Shown: positions 28,053 through 37,458, numbered from the stretch's first letter. The stretch: 64,000 nt of DNA from Streptomyces sp. CMB-StM0423 (GCF_002847285.1 NZ_CP025407.1:2854501-2918500); one strand, 5' to 3'. A program made the numbers and translations. The notes: generated by a model from the sequence alone, not told the origin.

Positions 28053-30104
28053 GTGGAACGGCCGGATGGACGGTACCGACACGTGACGGAGCGCGACAGG
28101 CGGCGGGCAGCCGCCGAGCGGACGGAGTCCGGCAACACCCTTGCCGCCTCCGGCACGGACGAGGCGGTGTCGCCGACCGCACCCACCGCGAACGCGGGCG
28201 AGGCCATCCCCGACCCGCGTGACGCCCTGCACCGTGCGAAACCGGCGCAGCCCGCGACGGCCCCGGGGGCCGCCACCGGCGGCGTACCGGCGCACCAGGG
28301 CGCCGACGACACCCCCAGCGGCGGCCGGCCACGCCCCCAGCCGGGCGCGGGCGGGGACGCCGACCCGGCCCGGGGGATGGGCCGGCCCGAGGAGGAAGCC
28401 GCGTCCGCGCGGCTGCGGTTCCTCGGCGCGGCCACCCGCAGGATCGCCCGCGGCATCGACCTGGACGAGATCGTGCTCGGCCTGTGCCGCTCCGTCGTCC
28501 CGTCCTTCGCGGACGCGATCCTCGTCTACCTCCGCGACCCGCTGCCGGTCGGCGACGAGCAGCCGACGGAACCGTTCCGGCTGCGGCTGCGGCGTACGGA
28601 CCGGATCACCGACGGCGTCGAGGACGTCGACAGCATGGGCGGCAGCCGGCTGCTGCCCGCGGCGGCGGAGCCGGACACCCCGGGCCTCGGCGCGGCCGAG
28701 CAGGTCGACGTCGTACGGGCCGGGGCGCTGCTCGAAGTGCTGCGCGGCGTCCGCCCGGTGTTCGGCGAGACGCTGGCCGCCCGCGCGGCGCTCATCGAAC
28801 TGCTGGGCCGCGAAAGCCCGCTCGCCAACGCACCGGCCGACAAGCGCACGATCGTCGCCCCGCTGCGCGGCCGCCGCCGGGTGATCGGGGTGGCGGTGCT
28901 CGTACGGGGTCCTGCGCGGCCCGCGTACGGGCAGGACGACCTGCTGATCGCCGCCCAACTGGCCACGCACACGGCCCTCGGTGTCGACAAAGCGGTCATC
29001 TACGACCGCGAGGCGTACATCGCCGACCAACTGCAGCGCACGATGCTGCCCGAATACCTGCCGGAGCCCACCGGCGTCCGCCTCGCCAGCCGCTACCGCC
29101 CCGCGGCCGAGACCGCGCGGGTCGGCGGCGACTGGTACGACGCGATCCCGCTGCCCGGCAGCCGGGTCGCGCTGGTCGTCGGCGACGTCATGGGCCACTC
29201 GGTGACCTCCGCGGCGATCATGGGCCAGTTGCGTACCGCGGCGCAGACGCTGGCCCAGCTCGACCTGCCGCCGCAGGAGGTGCTGCACCACCTCGACGAG
29301 CAGGCGCAGCGCCTCGGCGACGACCGCATGGCCACGTGCCTGTACGCGGTCTACGACCCCATCGCCCACACCCTCACCGCCTCCAACGCCGGCCACCCGC
29401 CACCGGTCCTGCTCCGCCGCGACGGCTTCAGCGAGGTGCTGGACGTGCCGCCGGGAGCGCCGATCGGGGTGGGCGGCGTGGGCTTCGAGGCGGTGGAGCT
29501 GCAGGCGCCGCAGGGCTCGACGCTGCTGCTGTACACGGACGGCCTGGTCGAGTCCCGGCTGATGGACGTCTCCACGGGCATCGACCAGCTCTGCGCGCGG
29601 CTGACCCGCACGGCGGCCCTCACGGGTCCTGGCAACCCGCCGCCGCTGGAGCCGCTGTGCGACGAGGTGCTGGACGTCCTGGGCCCGGGCGACCGGGACG
29701 ACGACATCGCCCTGCTGGCGGCGCGGCTGGACGGCATAGCGCCCAGTGCGGCGGCGCAGTGGTCCCTTGACCCGCGCGCGCAGGCGCCGCGCGAGGCTCG
29801 GTCGCTGGCGCGGGGGGCGCTGGCGGGGTGGGGCCTGGAGGAGCTGACGGACATCGTGGAGCTGCTGGTGAGCGAGGTGGTGACGAACGCGGTGCGCTAC
29901 GCGCAGCGCCCGGTCACGCTGCGCCTTGTGCACACGGACAGGCTGCGGTGCGAGGTGGTGGACGACGTCCCGCAGTTGCCGCGGATGCGGCGGGCGGGAC
30001 CGGCGGATGAGGGTGGGCGCGGGATGTTCCTGGTGAACAAGCTGGCCCGGCACTGGGGCGCGGAGCGGCTCAGTGTGGGCAAGGTGGTGTGGTTCGAGAT
30101 CTGA
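28053..30104 (+). CDS. GAF - SpoIIE phosphatase - HATPase regulator
   Basis: A 683-residue multi-domain regulator of the RsbU/RsbW type. A disordered N-terminus of about 110 residues is followed by a GAF-like domain (about 120-310) and a PP2C/SpoIIE Ser/Thr phosphatase domain (about 325-550) with RVGGDWYDAIPL, VALVVGDVMGHS, ASNAGHPPP and DRDDDIALL. A C-terminal HATPase anti-sigma kinase-like domain (about 570-680) has LVSEVVTNAVRYA and GGRGMFLVNKLA. Such proteins control sigma factors by dephosphorylating anti-anti-sigma partners. The start is uncertain: GTG 28053 has GGAG at good spacing; GTG 28041 and GTG 28083 are alternatives. Confidence 0.9.
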   Translation: MERPDGRYRHVTERDRRRAAAERTESGNTLAASGTDEAVSPTAPTANAGEAIPDPRDALHRAKPAQPATAPGAATGGVPAHQGADDTPSGGRPRPQPGAGGDADPARGMGRPEEEAASARLRFLGAATRRIARGIDLDEIVLGLCRSVVPSFADAILVYLRDPLPVGDEQPTEPFRLRLRRTDRITDGVEDVDSMGGSRLLPAAAEPDTPGLGAAEQVDVVRAGALLEVLRGVRPVFGETLAARAALIELLGRESPLANAPADKRTIVAPLRGRRRVIGVAVLVRGPARPAYGQDDLLIAAQLATHTALGVDKAVIYDREAYIADQLQRTMLPEYLPEPTGVRLASRYRPAAETARVGGDWYDAIPLPGSRVALVVGDVMGHSVTSAAIMGQLRTAAQTLAQLDLPPQEVLHHLDEQAQRLGDDRMATCLYAVYDPIAHTLTASNAGHPPPVLLRRDGFSEVLDVPPGAPIGVGGVGFEAVELQAPQGSTLLLYTDGLVESRLMDVSTGIDQLCARLTRTAALTGPGNPPPLEPLCDEVLDVLGPGDRDDDIALLAARLDGIAPSAAAQWSLDPRAQAPREARSLARGALAGWGLEELTDIVELLVSEVVTNAVRYAQRPVTLRLVHTDRLRCEVVDDVPQLPRMRRAGPADEGGRGMFLVNKLARHWGAERLSVGKVVWFEI

Positions 30105-30164
30105 GCGGTCCTCGGGAGGGGAGTGCGCCCTCGGTTCCGGCCGGAGGATTGTTCCCCGACCCCC

Positions 30165-31406
30165 TCAGCCGCAGGCCGGTAGCGGGGGTAGCGTCGCGGT
30201 TTCGGTGAGTTGGATGGCGTCCTTTGCGTTCGCCGCCTTCGCCTCGCCCTCCGGGTACGCCACCCCCAGTCCCCCGTCCCGCGCCAGCGCGTACCCGTAT
30301 CCCGGGGTGATCCGCGTGTACGCGCGCGACCGCAGGTCCAGGGCCCAGGCCGCCTCCGTCGTGCGCCACGTCACCACCTCGCCGCTCACCTGCACCTGGT
30401 CGATGCCCCCCAGCTCCGGCTCCGCCACCGCCCCCGCCGACCCGCCACGCACCAGCGGCAGCGGCTTCGGCCAGCCCTCCCGCCATACGTACAGCCGCGG
30501 ACGGTCCGGCTCGCCGCCCGCCCACGCCCACGTGCGGCCGTCCGACGCCAGGTACCGGACGTTGCGCAGGGCCGCGATCGGGGCCGGGAGTTCCGCCCGC
30601 CGCAGCGTGTCCGTCGAGACCGCGGAGAGACGGGTCTCCGGGTCGCCCGACGGCGACTCGGACTGGCGCAGCCACACCAGCAGGCCGCCCGCCGCGAACG
30701 GCGTGTCGACGACGCCCTCGTACACCGTCCGCCGCTCGCCGCCGCCCAGGTCCCGCGCGTACACCGCAGAACGGCCGCCGCCCGTCCCCTGCGCCCAGAA
30801 CAGCCGCCCCGACCGCACCACCGCCTGCACGAACGGCCCCGGCACCGCGCTCTGCCCGTCCGCCGCCGACTCCGCCTCCGCGACCGCCTTCCGGCGCCCG
30901 CTCGTCGCGTCCCAGGCGTAGAGGGTCCAGGGGCTCTCCAACTGCCGCCCCTTTACAACGTCGAAAACAAGCCATCGCCCGTCGAAGTCCGCGCTGCCCA
31001 CCTGATGCTCGACCGGGTCCGCGAGCCGCATCACCCGCCGCTCCTCGTCCCCCTCCCGCAGCACGATCGACCGGTCCGCTCCGGACGACTGCAGCACCGA
31101 CCACCCGGCCCCGGGCCCGACCTCCGTGAGTACCGCCCGCTCCCCCTCCGGCACCGGGACCCGCCCGTCCGCCAGTGCGTCCGACCAGCCGCCCGGCAGT
31201 TCCACCTCGCAGGCGCGGTCCCGTACGGGCGCGCCGGTCGGCGGTGCCGCCGTGGGCGAGCCCTCGCGTGACCTTTCACGCGACCCGTCGCCGCCCCCCG
31301 GCGAGCACGCGGGCGTGCCCGCCAGGAGGACGACCGCGCCCAGCGCCGCGGCGGCTAGGCCGCGCGCGCGGAGTGCGCCGGGCCGGGCCTCACCAGACGT
31401 ACCCAC
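30165..31406 (-). CDS. Lipoprotein with propeller-like repeats
   Basis: A 413-residue lipoprotein. The N-terminus has a hydrophobic stretch (LAAAALGAVVLLAGTPAC) ending in a lipobox LAGTPAC, so the protein should be anchored outside the membrane at that Cys. The rest shows repeated strands such as RWLVFDVVKGRQ, GRLFWAQGTGGG and GGLLVWLRQSES, suggesting a beta-propeller. No catalytic motif is seen. The GTG start at 31406 lies inside the C39 peptidase gene (17-bp overlap), so the two are co-transcribed and probably translationally coupled. Function unknown. Confidence 0.85.
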   Translation of the reverse strand: MGTSGEARPGALRARGLAAAALGAVVLLAGTPACSPGGGDGSRERSREGSPTAAPPTGAPVRDRACEVELPGGWSDALADGRVPVPEGERAVLTEVGPGAGWSVLQSSGADRSIVLREGDEERRVMRLADPVEHQVGSADFDGRWLVFDVVKGRQLESPWTLYAWDATSGRRKAVAEAESAADGQSAVPGPFVQAVVRSGRLFWAQGTGGGRSAVYARDLGGGERRTVYEGVVDTPFAAGGLLVWLRQSESPSGDPETRLSAVSTDTLRRAELPAPIAALRNVRYLASDGRTWAWAGGEPDRPRLYVWREGWPKPLPLVRGGSAGAVAEPELGGIDQVQVSGEVVTWRTTEAAWALDLRSRAYTRITPGYGYALARDGGLGVAYPEGEAKAANAKDAIQLTETATLPPLPACG

Positions 31407-32238
31407 GACCGCCCATGATGGTCGTGATGGTGTCCGACGAGATGGTCGCGGTACGCGGCACGCTGCCGGCCCACGAGATGACGCTCGTCGGCACCCCGCC
31501 CACCGGGTCGCGGTACTGCACGGTGCGCGCCCCGTCGTCGCTGTGGCCGTCTATCGACACCCAGTGGAATATCTCCCGGTTCGGGTGCCCGACGAGGTGC
31601 GGGCCGCCGACGACCTCCCAGGCGTTGCCCGCGATCGCGTAGTCGCCCGAGGTGTTGTGGACGATGTGGTCGCGGAAGTTGGCCTTGTCCGTCGCGCTCG
31701 GCGTGTACGGCAGCGCCTTCGGCACGTATCCCGCACCCGGCAGGCGGTAGTTGAGCACGTCGGGGATGGGATAGCCGGTCGGGTTGGGCACGTTCGCGTT
31801 GATGCCGTACCAGGCCGTGCCGGAGGAGTTCGTACGCAGCTCGCTGCCGGCCTGCGTCTGGGACCGGTTGCCGACCTCGTCGCGCGCGGACTGCGTGATC
31901 ACGAGGGTGGCGGGGCCGCAGTAGTAGGAGTTGATCTGGGACTGCTGTACGGCGCCTGAGGAGACGATCGCCGCCGCTCCGACGTCGCCGCGCGCGGCGG
32001 ACTGCTGCGCCGCGCCCTTCGCCGCCGCCGACTTCTCGGCCAGCAGCCGCCGCTGCTCCGCCGTCAGCCGCTCGGCGGGCAGGGTGTCGGTGCGCTCCTT
32101 GTACGCGCCGGCAGCCGCGGCTCCGGCGCCCGCGGCGGGGCCCGGCTCGGCCGCCTGCGCGGGCCCGCCGGTGAGCACCAGGGCGGCGACGAGAACGCCG
32201 CCCGCTCCGGCTGCGGACACGGCTCGGATAGAGGACAT
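31390..32238 (-). CDS. Secreted C39-family cysteine peptidase-like protein
   Basis: A 282-residue exported protein. A Sec signal peptide (VSAAGAGGVLVAALVLTGGPAQA-A) is followed by an Ala-rich helical propeptide-like segment, then a papain-like C39 domain. The catalytic Cys is in SYYCGPATLVI, the His in IFHWVSIDGHSDDG, and the Asp in QYRDPVGG. C39-like proteins of this size without an ABC domain are usually free secreted peptidases. Good ribosome-binding sequence (CAGGAGAC) ahead of ATG 32238. Its 3' end overlaps the lipoprotein gene. It is divergent from the SPFH operon. Confidence 0.88.
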   Translation of the reverse strand: MSSIRAVSAAGAGGVLVAALVLTGGPAQAAEPGPAAGAGAAAAGAYKERTDTLPAERLTAEQRRLLAEKSAAAKGAAQQSAARGDVGAAAIVSSGAVQQSQINSYYCGPATLVITQSARDEVGNRSQTQAGSELRTNSSGTAWYGINANVPNPTGYPIPDVLNYRLPGAGYVPKALPYTPSATDKANFRDHIVHNTSGDYAIAGNAWEVVGGPHLVGHPNREIFHWVSIDGHSDDGARTVQYRDPVGGVPTSVISWAGSVPRTATISSDTITTIMGGRGYVW

Positions 32239-32363
32239 CGCTGTCTCCTGTCGTTCGTGGGGGTGACACGGGGACGGTGATGCCGGCGTCTGCTCCCGCA
32301 GGCGGCTCCATTCTGACCGGTGTAGACCACCCACCGGAAGGGGGCATGACAATCCACCTTCAA

Positions 32364-32379
32364 AAAGTGCTAGCACTTT
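32364..32379. promoter_or_regulatory. 16-bp perfect palindrome upstream of the SPFH operon
   Basis: AAAGTGCTAGCACTTT is a perfect palindrome ending 2 nt before TAACCT (32382-32387), a plausible -10 element for the SPFH-Arc operon. Position and symmetry suit an operator bound by a ribbon-helix-helix protein, the obvious candidate being the small protein at 33396. Confidence 0.6.
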
Positions 32380-32424
32380 GCTAACCTCCGAGCCACCATC
32401 CAGGATCGAGAACGGGGATCTCAC

Positions 32425-33399
32425 ATGAGCGACCAGCCACGCGGCCAGCACACCCCCGCCCCGGAAACCCCGGACGCCCCGGGCACCCCGCCCGACATGC
32501 CCGCCCCACCCGTCGCCGAGCGGCAGGCCAACAGCATCGGCGGCGCCCTCGCCCTGGTCCTCGGCCTCGCCGGCGCCCTCGCCGGCGCCGGCCTGCTCGC
32601 CCTGGGCATCGCCCTGGCGGGCAGCGGCACCCCCGCCGCGGGCGTCCCCGTCCTCGTCTTCGGCGCCCTGCTCTTCCTCGCCGCGCTCGTCGCGATGGCC
32701 GGGCTGAACATGGTCGAGCCCGGCGAGGCCCGGGTCGTGCAGCTCTTCGGCCGCTACACCGGCACCATCCGCGACGACGGCCTGCGCTGGGTCAACCCCC
32801 TCACCACCCGCCGCAAGATCTCCACCCGGGTGCGCAACCACGAGACCGCCGTCCTCAAGGTCAACGACGCCCGCGGCAACCCCATCGAGCTGGCCGCCGT
32901 CGTCGTCTGGCAGGTCGAGGACACCGCGCAGGCGGTCTTCGCCGTCGACGACTTCACCGAGTTCGTCGCCACCCAGACCGAGACCGCGGTACGGCACATC
33001 GCCATCGAGTACCCGTACGACGCCTACGAGGACGACGAGTTGTCGCTGCGCGCCGACGCCGAGGAAATCACCGAGAAGCTGGCCGAGGAGCTGACCGCCC
33101 GCGTGCAGGCGGCCGGAGTGCGGATCATCGAGTCGCGCTTCACCCACCTCGCGTACGCCCCGGAGATCGCCTCCGCGATGCTCCAGCGCCAGCAGGCCGG
33201 CGCGGTGGTCGCCGCGCGGCGGGAGATCGTGGACGGTGCGGTGGGCATGGTCGAGGACGCGCTCGCCCGGCTCATCCGGCAGGACATCGTCGAGCTGGAC
33301 GAGGAGCGCAAGGCGGCGATGGTCGGCAACCTCATGGTCGTACTCTGCGGCGACCGCGCCCCGCAGCCCGTCCTCAACACCGGGTCCCTCTACCAGTGA
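32425..33399 (+). CDS. SPFH/Band-7 domain membrane protein
   Basis: A 324-residue protein. A proline-rich N-terminus is followed by two adjacent transmembrane segments (about 37-90: [25 protein letters not shown] and [20 protein letters not shown]). The SPFH domain comes next, with [30 protein letters not shown] and [19 protein letters not shown], then a helical stalk with [24 protein letters not shown] proteins form membrane microdomain scaffolds. Its stop overlaps the start of the small DNA-binding protein gene (GTGA at 33396-33399), so the two are coupled. A palindrome lies in the promoter. Confidence 0.92.
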   Translation: MSDQPRGQHTPAPETPDAPGTPPDMPAPPVAERQANSIGGALALVLGLAGALAGAGLLALGIALAGSGTPAAGVPVLVFGALLFLAALVAMAGLNMVEPGEARVVQLFGRYTGTIRDDGLRWVNPLTTRRKISTRVRNHETAVLKVNDARGNPIELAAVVVWQVEDTAQAVFAVDDFTEFVATQTETAVRHIAIEYPYDAYEDDELSLRADAEEITEKLAEELTARVQAAGVRIIESRFTHLAYAPEIASAMLQRQQAGAVVAARREIVDGAVGMVEDALARLIRQDIVELDEERKAAMVGNLMVVLCGDRAPQPVLNTGSLYQ

Positions 33400-33629
33400 C
33401 GGACGACGCCCCCGACCGCGCCCCCCGGGCCCGGCGCAAGCAGGTGCTGCTGCGGCTCGACCCGGCCGTGCACGACGCGCTGGCCCGGTGGGCGGCGGAC
33501 GAACTGCGCAGCACCAACGCGCAGATCGACTACCTGCTCCGCCGGGCCCTCGCGGAGGCCGGCCGGCTCCCCAAGAACGCTTGCCCGCACCCCCGTCGCG
33601 GCCGCCCGCCCCGCGAGCCGGAGGAGTAG
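33396..33629 (+). CDS. Small Arc/ribbon-helix-helix-like DNA-binding protein
   Basis: A 77-residue protein with the ribbon-helix-helix pattern: a basic strand RRKQVLLRLDPAVHDALARWA, then ADELRSTNAQIDYLLRRALAEAG, and a basic tail RRGRPP. This resembles Arc/HicB-type repressors. It starts at GTG 33396 within the SPFH stop codon (GTGA overlap). I infer that it autoregulates the operon through the palindrome at 32364-32379. It could also be the DNA-binding half of a toxin-antitoxin pair, but no small toxin is adjacent. Confidence 0.85.
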   Translation: MTDDAPDRAPRARRKQVLLRLDPAVHDALARWAADELRSTNAQIDYLLRRALAEAGRLPKNACPHPRRGRPPREPEE

Positions 33630-33705
33630 CCGCCCCGAACCCGGCACCACCGCGGCAGCCGACCGGCACCGCGCCCACCAGCCGTGAAGCACTAAACACC
33701 CCGTC

Positions 33706-33722
33706 TATACACAGGACGTATA
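33706..33722. promoter_or_regulatory. Inverted repeat upstream of the PadR gene
   Basis: TATAC and GTATA flank 7 bp, within a region that also repeats TATACACA twice. It lies 23 bp before the PadR start, next to TAGAGT at 33732-33737, a likely -10 element for a leaderless message. Position suits a PadR autoregulatory operator. Confidence 0.45.
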
Positions 33723-33744
33723 CACACCGTGTAGAGTCCTCCGC

Positions 33745-34269
33745 ATGACGATCGGCCACACCCTCCTCGGGCTCCTGGAGTCCGGCCCCCGCCACGGTTA
33801 CGACCTGAAACGCGCCTTCGACGAGCGCTTCGGCCACGACCGCCCGCTGCACTACGGGCAGGTCTACTCCACGATGTCCCGGCTGCTGAAGAACGGCCTC
33901 GTCGAGGTCGACGGCATAGAGCCCGGCGGCGGTCCCGAGCGCAAGCGCTACGCCATCACCGACGCCGGCATCACCGACGTCGCCGGCTGGCTCACCACCC
34001 CGGAGAAGCCCGAGCCGTACTTGCAGTCGACCCTGTACACCAAGGTCGTCCTCGCGCTGCTCACCGGCCGCGACGCGGCCGAACTCCTCGACGTACAGCG
34101 CGCGGAGCATCTGCGCCTGATGCGCGAGCTGACCCGTCGCAAGAAGGGCGGCGACCTCGCCGACCAGCTCATCTGCGACCACGCCCTGTTCCACCTCGAA
34201 GCCGACCTGCGGTGGCTGGAGCTCACCGCCGCGCGCCTCGGCAAACTCGCCGCGGAGGTACGCGCATGA
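33745..34269 (+). CDS. PadR-family transcriptional regulator
   Basis: A 174-residue repressor-type protein. The N-terminal winged helix has LLGLLESGPRHGYDLKRAF, HYGQVYSTMSRLLKNGLVEVD and RKRYAITDAGITDVAGWL. The C-terminal helical dimerisation part of the Vir_act_alpha_C type ends at LEADLRWLELTAARLG. The first gene of a three-gene operon: its stop overlaps the ABC ATPase start (ATGA, 34266-34269). Many PadR proteins repress the transporter they are encoded with and are released by its substrates; that is the inferred role. No ribosome-binding site; a TAGAGT lies 7 nt ahead. Confidence 0.94.
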   Translation: MTIGHTLLGLLESGPRHGYDLKRAFDERFGHDRPLHYGQVYSTMSRLLKNGLVEVDGIEPGGGPERKRYAITDAGITDVAGWLTTPEKPEPYLQSTLYTKVVLALLTGRDAAELLDVQRAEHLRLMRELTRRKKGGDLADQLICDHALFHLEADLRWLELTAARLGKLAAEVRA

Positions 34270-34982
34270 GCACCACACCCGCCCCCGGCCCGCTCGCCGG
34301 GCCGGCGCCGATCCTCACCGCCACCGCCCTGCGCAAGGTCTACGCCGGCACCCCCGCGCTCGACGGCGCCGACTTCGCCATCGCGGCCGGCGAGACCGTC
34401 GCCGTCATGGGCCCCTCCGGCTCCGGCAAGTCGACGCTGCTGCACTGTCTCGCCGGCATCGTCCCGGCCGACGACGGCACCGTGACGTACGCGGGCCGCG
34501 ACCTCGCCGCGCTCTCCGACGCCGAGCGCAGCGCCCTGCGCCGCAGGGAGTTCGGCTTCGTCTTCCAGTTCGGCCAGCTCGTACCCGAGCTGACGTGCGT
34601 GGAGAACGTCGCCCTTCCGCTGCGCCTGACGGGCCTCGGCCGCCGGGACGCAGAACGCGCGGCCCGGCCGTGGCTGGAGCGGCTGGAGGTCGACGACATC
34701 GCGCACAAGCGGCCCGGCGAGGTCTCCGGCGGCCAGGGCCAGCGCGTCGCGGTCGCCCGCGCGCTGGCGACCACGCCGCGGGTGGTCTTCGCCGACGAGC
34801 CGACCGGGGCGCTCGACTCCCTCAACGGCGAGCGCGTCATGGAACTGCTCACCGATGCCGCGCAGGACAGCGGCGCGGCCGTCGTCCTGGTCACCCACGA
34901 GGCGCGCGTCGCGGCGTACGCGGACCGCGAGATCGTCGTACGCGACGGGCGCACCCGCAGTCTGGAGCCGGCCGGCCGATGA
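34266..34982 (+). CDS. ABC transporter ATP-binding protein (MacB/LolD type)
   Basis: A 238-residue ATPase. Walker A GPSGSGKST, Q-loop in FVFQFGQLVPELT, signature VSGGQGQRVAVARAL, Walker B RVVFADEPTGALDS and an H-loop in VLVTHEARVAA. The sequence groups with the MacB/LolD/FtsE class that works with FtsX-like permeases, which is what follows: the stop overlaps the permease start (ATGA at 34979-34982). Likely a defence or envelope-related exporter under PadR control. Confidence 0.95.
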   Translation: MSTTPAPGPLAGPAPILTATALRKVYAGTPALDGADFAIAAGETVAVMGPSGSGKSTLLHCLAGIVPADDGTVTYAGRDLAALSDAERSALRRREFGFVFQFGQLVPELTCVENVALPLRLTGLGRRDAERAARPWLERLEVDDIAHKRPGEVSGGQGQRVAVARALATTPRVVFADEPTGALDSLNGERVMELLTDAAQDSGAAVVLVTHEARVAAYADREIVVRDGRTRSLEPAGR

Positions 34983-37372
34983 GCGACGTGACGTATGCCG
35001 AGAAGGCCACCGGCACCGGACCCGCGCTGCCCGGGGGACCGCCCCCCGACCCGCGCGGCACACTGCGCGTCTGGGCCGACGACCTGCGCATGGGCCTGGC
35101 GTTCGCGCTGCGCGGCGGGCGCGAGGGCTGGATGCGCACCGTGCTCACCGCGATCGGCGTCGGGCTGGGGGTGGCGCTGCTGCTGCTCACCACCGCCATC
35201 CCGGGCGCGCTGGCCGACCGCGACCAGCGCGACAACGACCGCGTCGAAGTCCTCGCGTCCGACGCCGAGTACACGGGCGACACCGTCCTGGTGGGCACCG
35301 CCGACACCGAATACCACGACACCGCGATCCGCGGCCGGCTGCTGCGCCCCGAAGGAGCCGGCGCGCCGCTGCCCCCGGGCGTCGCGGAGTTCCCGAAGCC
35401 CGGCGAGATGGTGGTCTCCCCCGCGCTCGCCGACCTGCTCGACGACCCCGGCGCGGGCCTGCTGCGCGAGCGCCTGGACTACGGCATCGCCGGCACCGTC
35501 TCCGACGCGGGGCTGGTCGACCCGGGCGATCTGACGTACTACGCCGGCAGCGACGACATCGAAGCCGCCGACGTCAACGTCAGCCGCGTCGTGGACTTCG
35601 GCGAGGAGTCCGCGGACCGGGCCATGGATCCGGTGCTGCTGCTGCTCGCGATGATCGTGTTCGTGGCGCTGCTGATGCCCGTCGCGGTCTTCCTCATCGC
35701 GGCCGTACGCTTCGGCGGCGACCGCCGGGACCGCCGGCTCGCCGCGCTCCGGCTCGTCGGCGCCGACGGCCGCGCGGTGCGCCGGATCGCCGCCGGCGAG
35801 GCGCTGGCGGGCGCGCTGCTCGGACTCGCGGTCGGCACGCTCCTGTTCCTCGCCGGGCGGGAACTCGCGGGCGGCGTCACGGTCTACGACATGAGTATCT
35901 TCGCCGCCGATCTGAACCCCTCACCGATGCTCGCCCTGCTGGTCGCCCTGGCGGTGCCCGCCGCGGCCGTCGGGGTCACGCTGCTCGCGCTGCGCGGCGT
36001 CGTCATCGAACCGCTGGGCGTCGTACGGTCGGCGCGGCCCGCCCGCCGCCGCATCTGGTGGCGGCTGCTGCTGCCCGCCGTCGGACTCGCCCTGCTCGCG
36101 CCGATGATGGGCCGCGGCGACGACGCCGGCTCGTTCCCCGAGTGGCAGGTCATCGGCGGCACCGTCCTGCTGCTGACGGGCATCACCGCGCTGCTGCCCT
36201 GGCTCGTCGAGGCCGTCGTCGCCCGCCTCGGCCGCGGGCCGACGTCCTGGCAACTGGCCGTCCGCCGGCTCCAGCTCAGCAGCGGCACCGCCGCCCGGCT
36301 GGTCAACGGCATCGCCGTCGCCGTCGCCGGGGCCATCGCGCTGCAGATGGTCTTCACCGGCGTCGAGGACGACTACAGCGAGGCGACCGGGCACGACACC
36401 GCCCGGTTCCAGCTCGGCATCTACGTCGACGCGGGGCAGGACCTCCGCGTGGGCGAGAAGGTCGCGGCGGCCGAGGGGGTCGAGGAGACCGTCAGCCGGA
36501 TCAGCGTCGAGGTGGCCGACCGCGCGCGCGATCCGGAGAACTTCGCCACGCTGACCGTCGGTACCTGCGCGAAGCTGCGCACGCTGGCGAAGCTCCCCGA
36601 CTGCCGCGACGGCGACGTCTTCCGCCTCACCGACACGTACGGCGCCGCCGGCACCGGGCGCATGATCGGCGCCGGCGGCCCGCTGTACCTGAACCCGTCG
36701 TACGAGGGCATGCCGGGCAAGGCGATCCCCTGGACCCCGCCCGCCGGCACCCGCACCGCCAAGGCCCTCCGCGACGACGACGGCAACCTGTACGACGGCA
36801 TCGTCGCCACCCCCGGCGCCGTCCCCGACGTCCACGACTCCGGCGTCTTCAACGGCTGGATCGACGTGCGGCTCGACCCGGCCGTGCCGGACGCGGCCGA
36901 GCGCGTACGCAACGTGGTCGACGGCACCGACCCGCTGCTCTCCGTCCACACGCTGGACGACTACCTCGTCGCGGAGGAGTTCGCGGGCATCCGCACCGGG
37001 CTGGCGGTGGGCGCCGCGTGCGTGCTGGTGCTGATCGGCAGCAGCCTGCTCGTCGGCCAGCTCGAACAACTGCGGGAGCGGCGCAAGCTGTTGTCGTCCC
37101 TGGTCGCCTTCGGCACCCGGCGCTCGACGCTCAGCCTGTCCGTGCTCTGGCAGACGGCGATCCCGGTGGCGCTGGGCATGACCCTGTCGATGGGCTTCGG
37201 GCTCGTGCTGGGCACGGTGCTGCTGCGCATGGCGGACACGCCCGTCGCGGTCGACTGGGCGTCGGTGCTGCTGATGGCGGGCGCGGGCGCCGGTGTCGTC
37301 GCCGCGGTCACGGGGCTGAGCATGCCGCTGCTGATCCGGCTGATGCGCCCGGACGGGCTGCGCACCGAATAG
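34979..37372 (+). CDS. FtsX-like ABC transporter permease
   Basis: A 797-residue membrane permease with two FtsX-type modules. TM1 (MRTVLTAIGVGLGVALLLLT) is followed by an extracytoplasmic domain, then a block of three TMs (around VLLLLAMIVFVALLMPVAVFL and LAGALLGLAVGTLLFLA). A central TM pair leads into the second module, with a soluble domain of about 190 residues and a final block of three TMs (LAVGAACVLVLIGSSLLVG and on). Such permeases export drugs, peptides or lipids or act in sensing. It is coupled to the ATPase by an ATGA overlap and is followed by a strong terminator. Confidence 0.94.
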   Translation: MSDVTYAEKATGTGPALPGGPPPDPRGTLRVWADDLRMGLAFALRGGREGWMRTVLTAIGVGLGVALLLLTTAIPGALADRDQRDNDRVEVLASDAEYTGDTVLVGTADTEYHDTAIRGRLLRPEGAGAPLPPGVAEFPKPGEMVVSPALADLLDDPGAGLLRERLDYGIAGTVSDAGLVDPGDLTYYAGSDDIEAADVNVSRVVDFGEESADRAMDPVLLLLAMIVFVALLMPVAVFLIAAVRFGGDRRDRRLAALRLVGADGRAVRRIAAGEALAGALLGLAVGTLLFLAGRELAGGVTVYDMSIFAADLNPSPMLALLVALAVPAAAVGVTLLALRGVVIEPLGVVRSARPARRRIWWRLLLPAVGLALLAPMMGRGDDAGSFPEWQVIGGTVLLLTGITALLPWLVEAVVARLGRGPTSWQLAVRRLQLSSGTAARLVNGIAVAVAGAIALQMVFTGVEDDYSEATGHDTARFQLGIYVDAGQDLRVGEKVAAAEGVEETVSRISVEVADRARDPENFATLTVGTCAKLRTLAKLPDCRDGDVFRLTDTYGAAGTGRMIGAGGPLYLNPSYEGMPGKAIPWTPPAGTRTAKALRDDDGNLYDGIVATPGAVPDVHDSGVFNGWIDVRLDPAVPDAAERVRNVVDGTDPLLSVHTLDDYLVAEEFAGIRTGLAVGAACVLVLIGSSLLVGQLEQLRERRKLLSSLVAFGTRRSTLSLSVLWQTAIPVALGMTLSMGFGLVLGTVLLRMADTPVAVDWASVLLMAGAGAGVVAAVTGLSMPLLIRLMRPDGLRTE

Positions 37373-37377
37373 AGACC

Positions 37378-37425
37378 GGGACCGGCCGGGGCGCGCGTCA
37401 TAGGGGGGCGCGCCGGGCCGGTCCC
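37378..37425 (+). terminator. Terminator of the PadR-ABC operon
   Basis: A long GC-rich hairpin (37378-37396 against 37408-37425), mostly paired over 18 bp with an 11-nt loop, beginning 5 bp after the permease stop. Confidence 0.7.
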
Positions 37426-37458
37426 GTACGGACCGCCGGGCGCGGTCCGTACGTTCTG

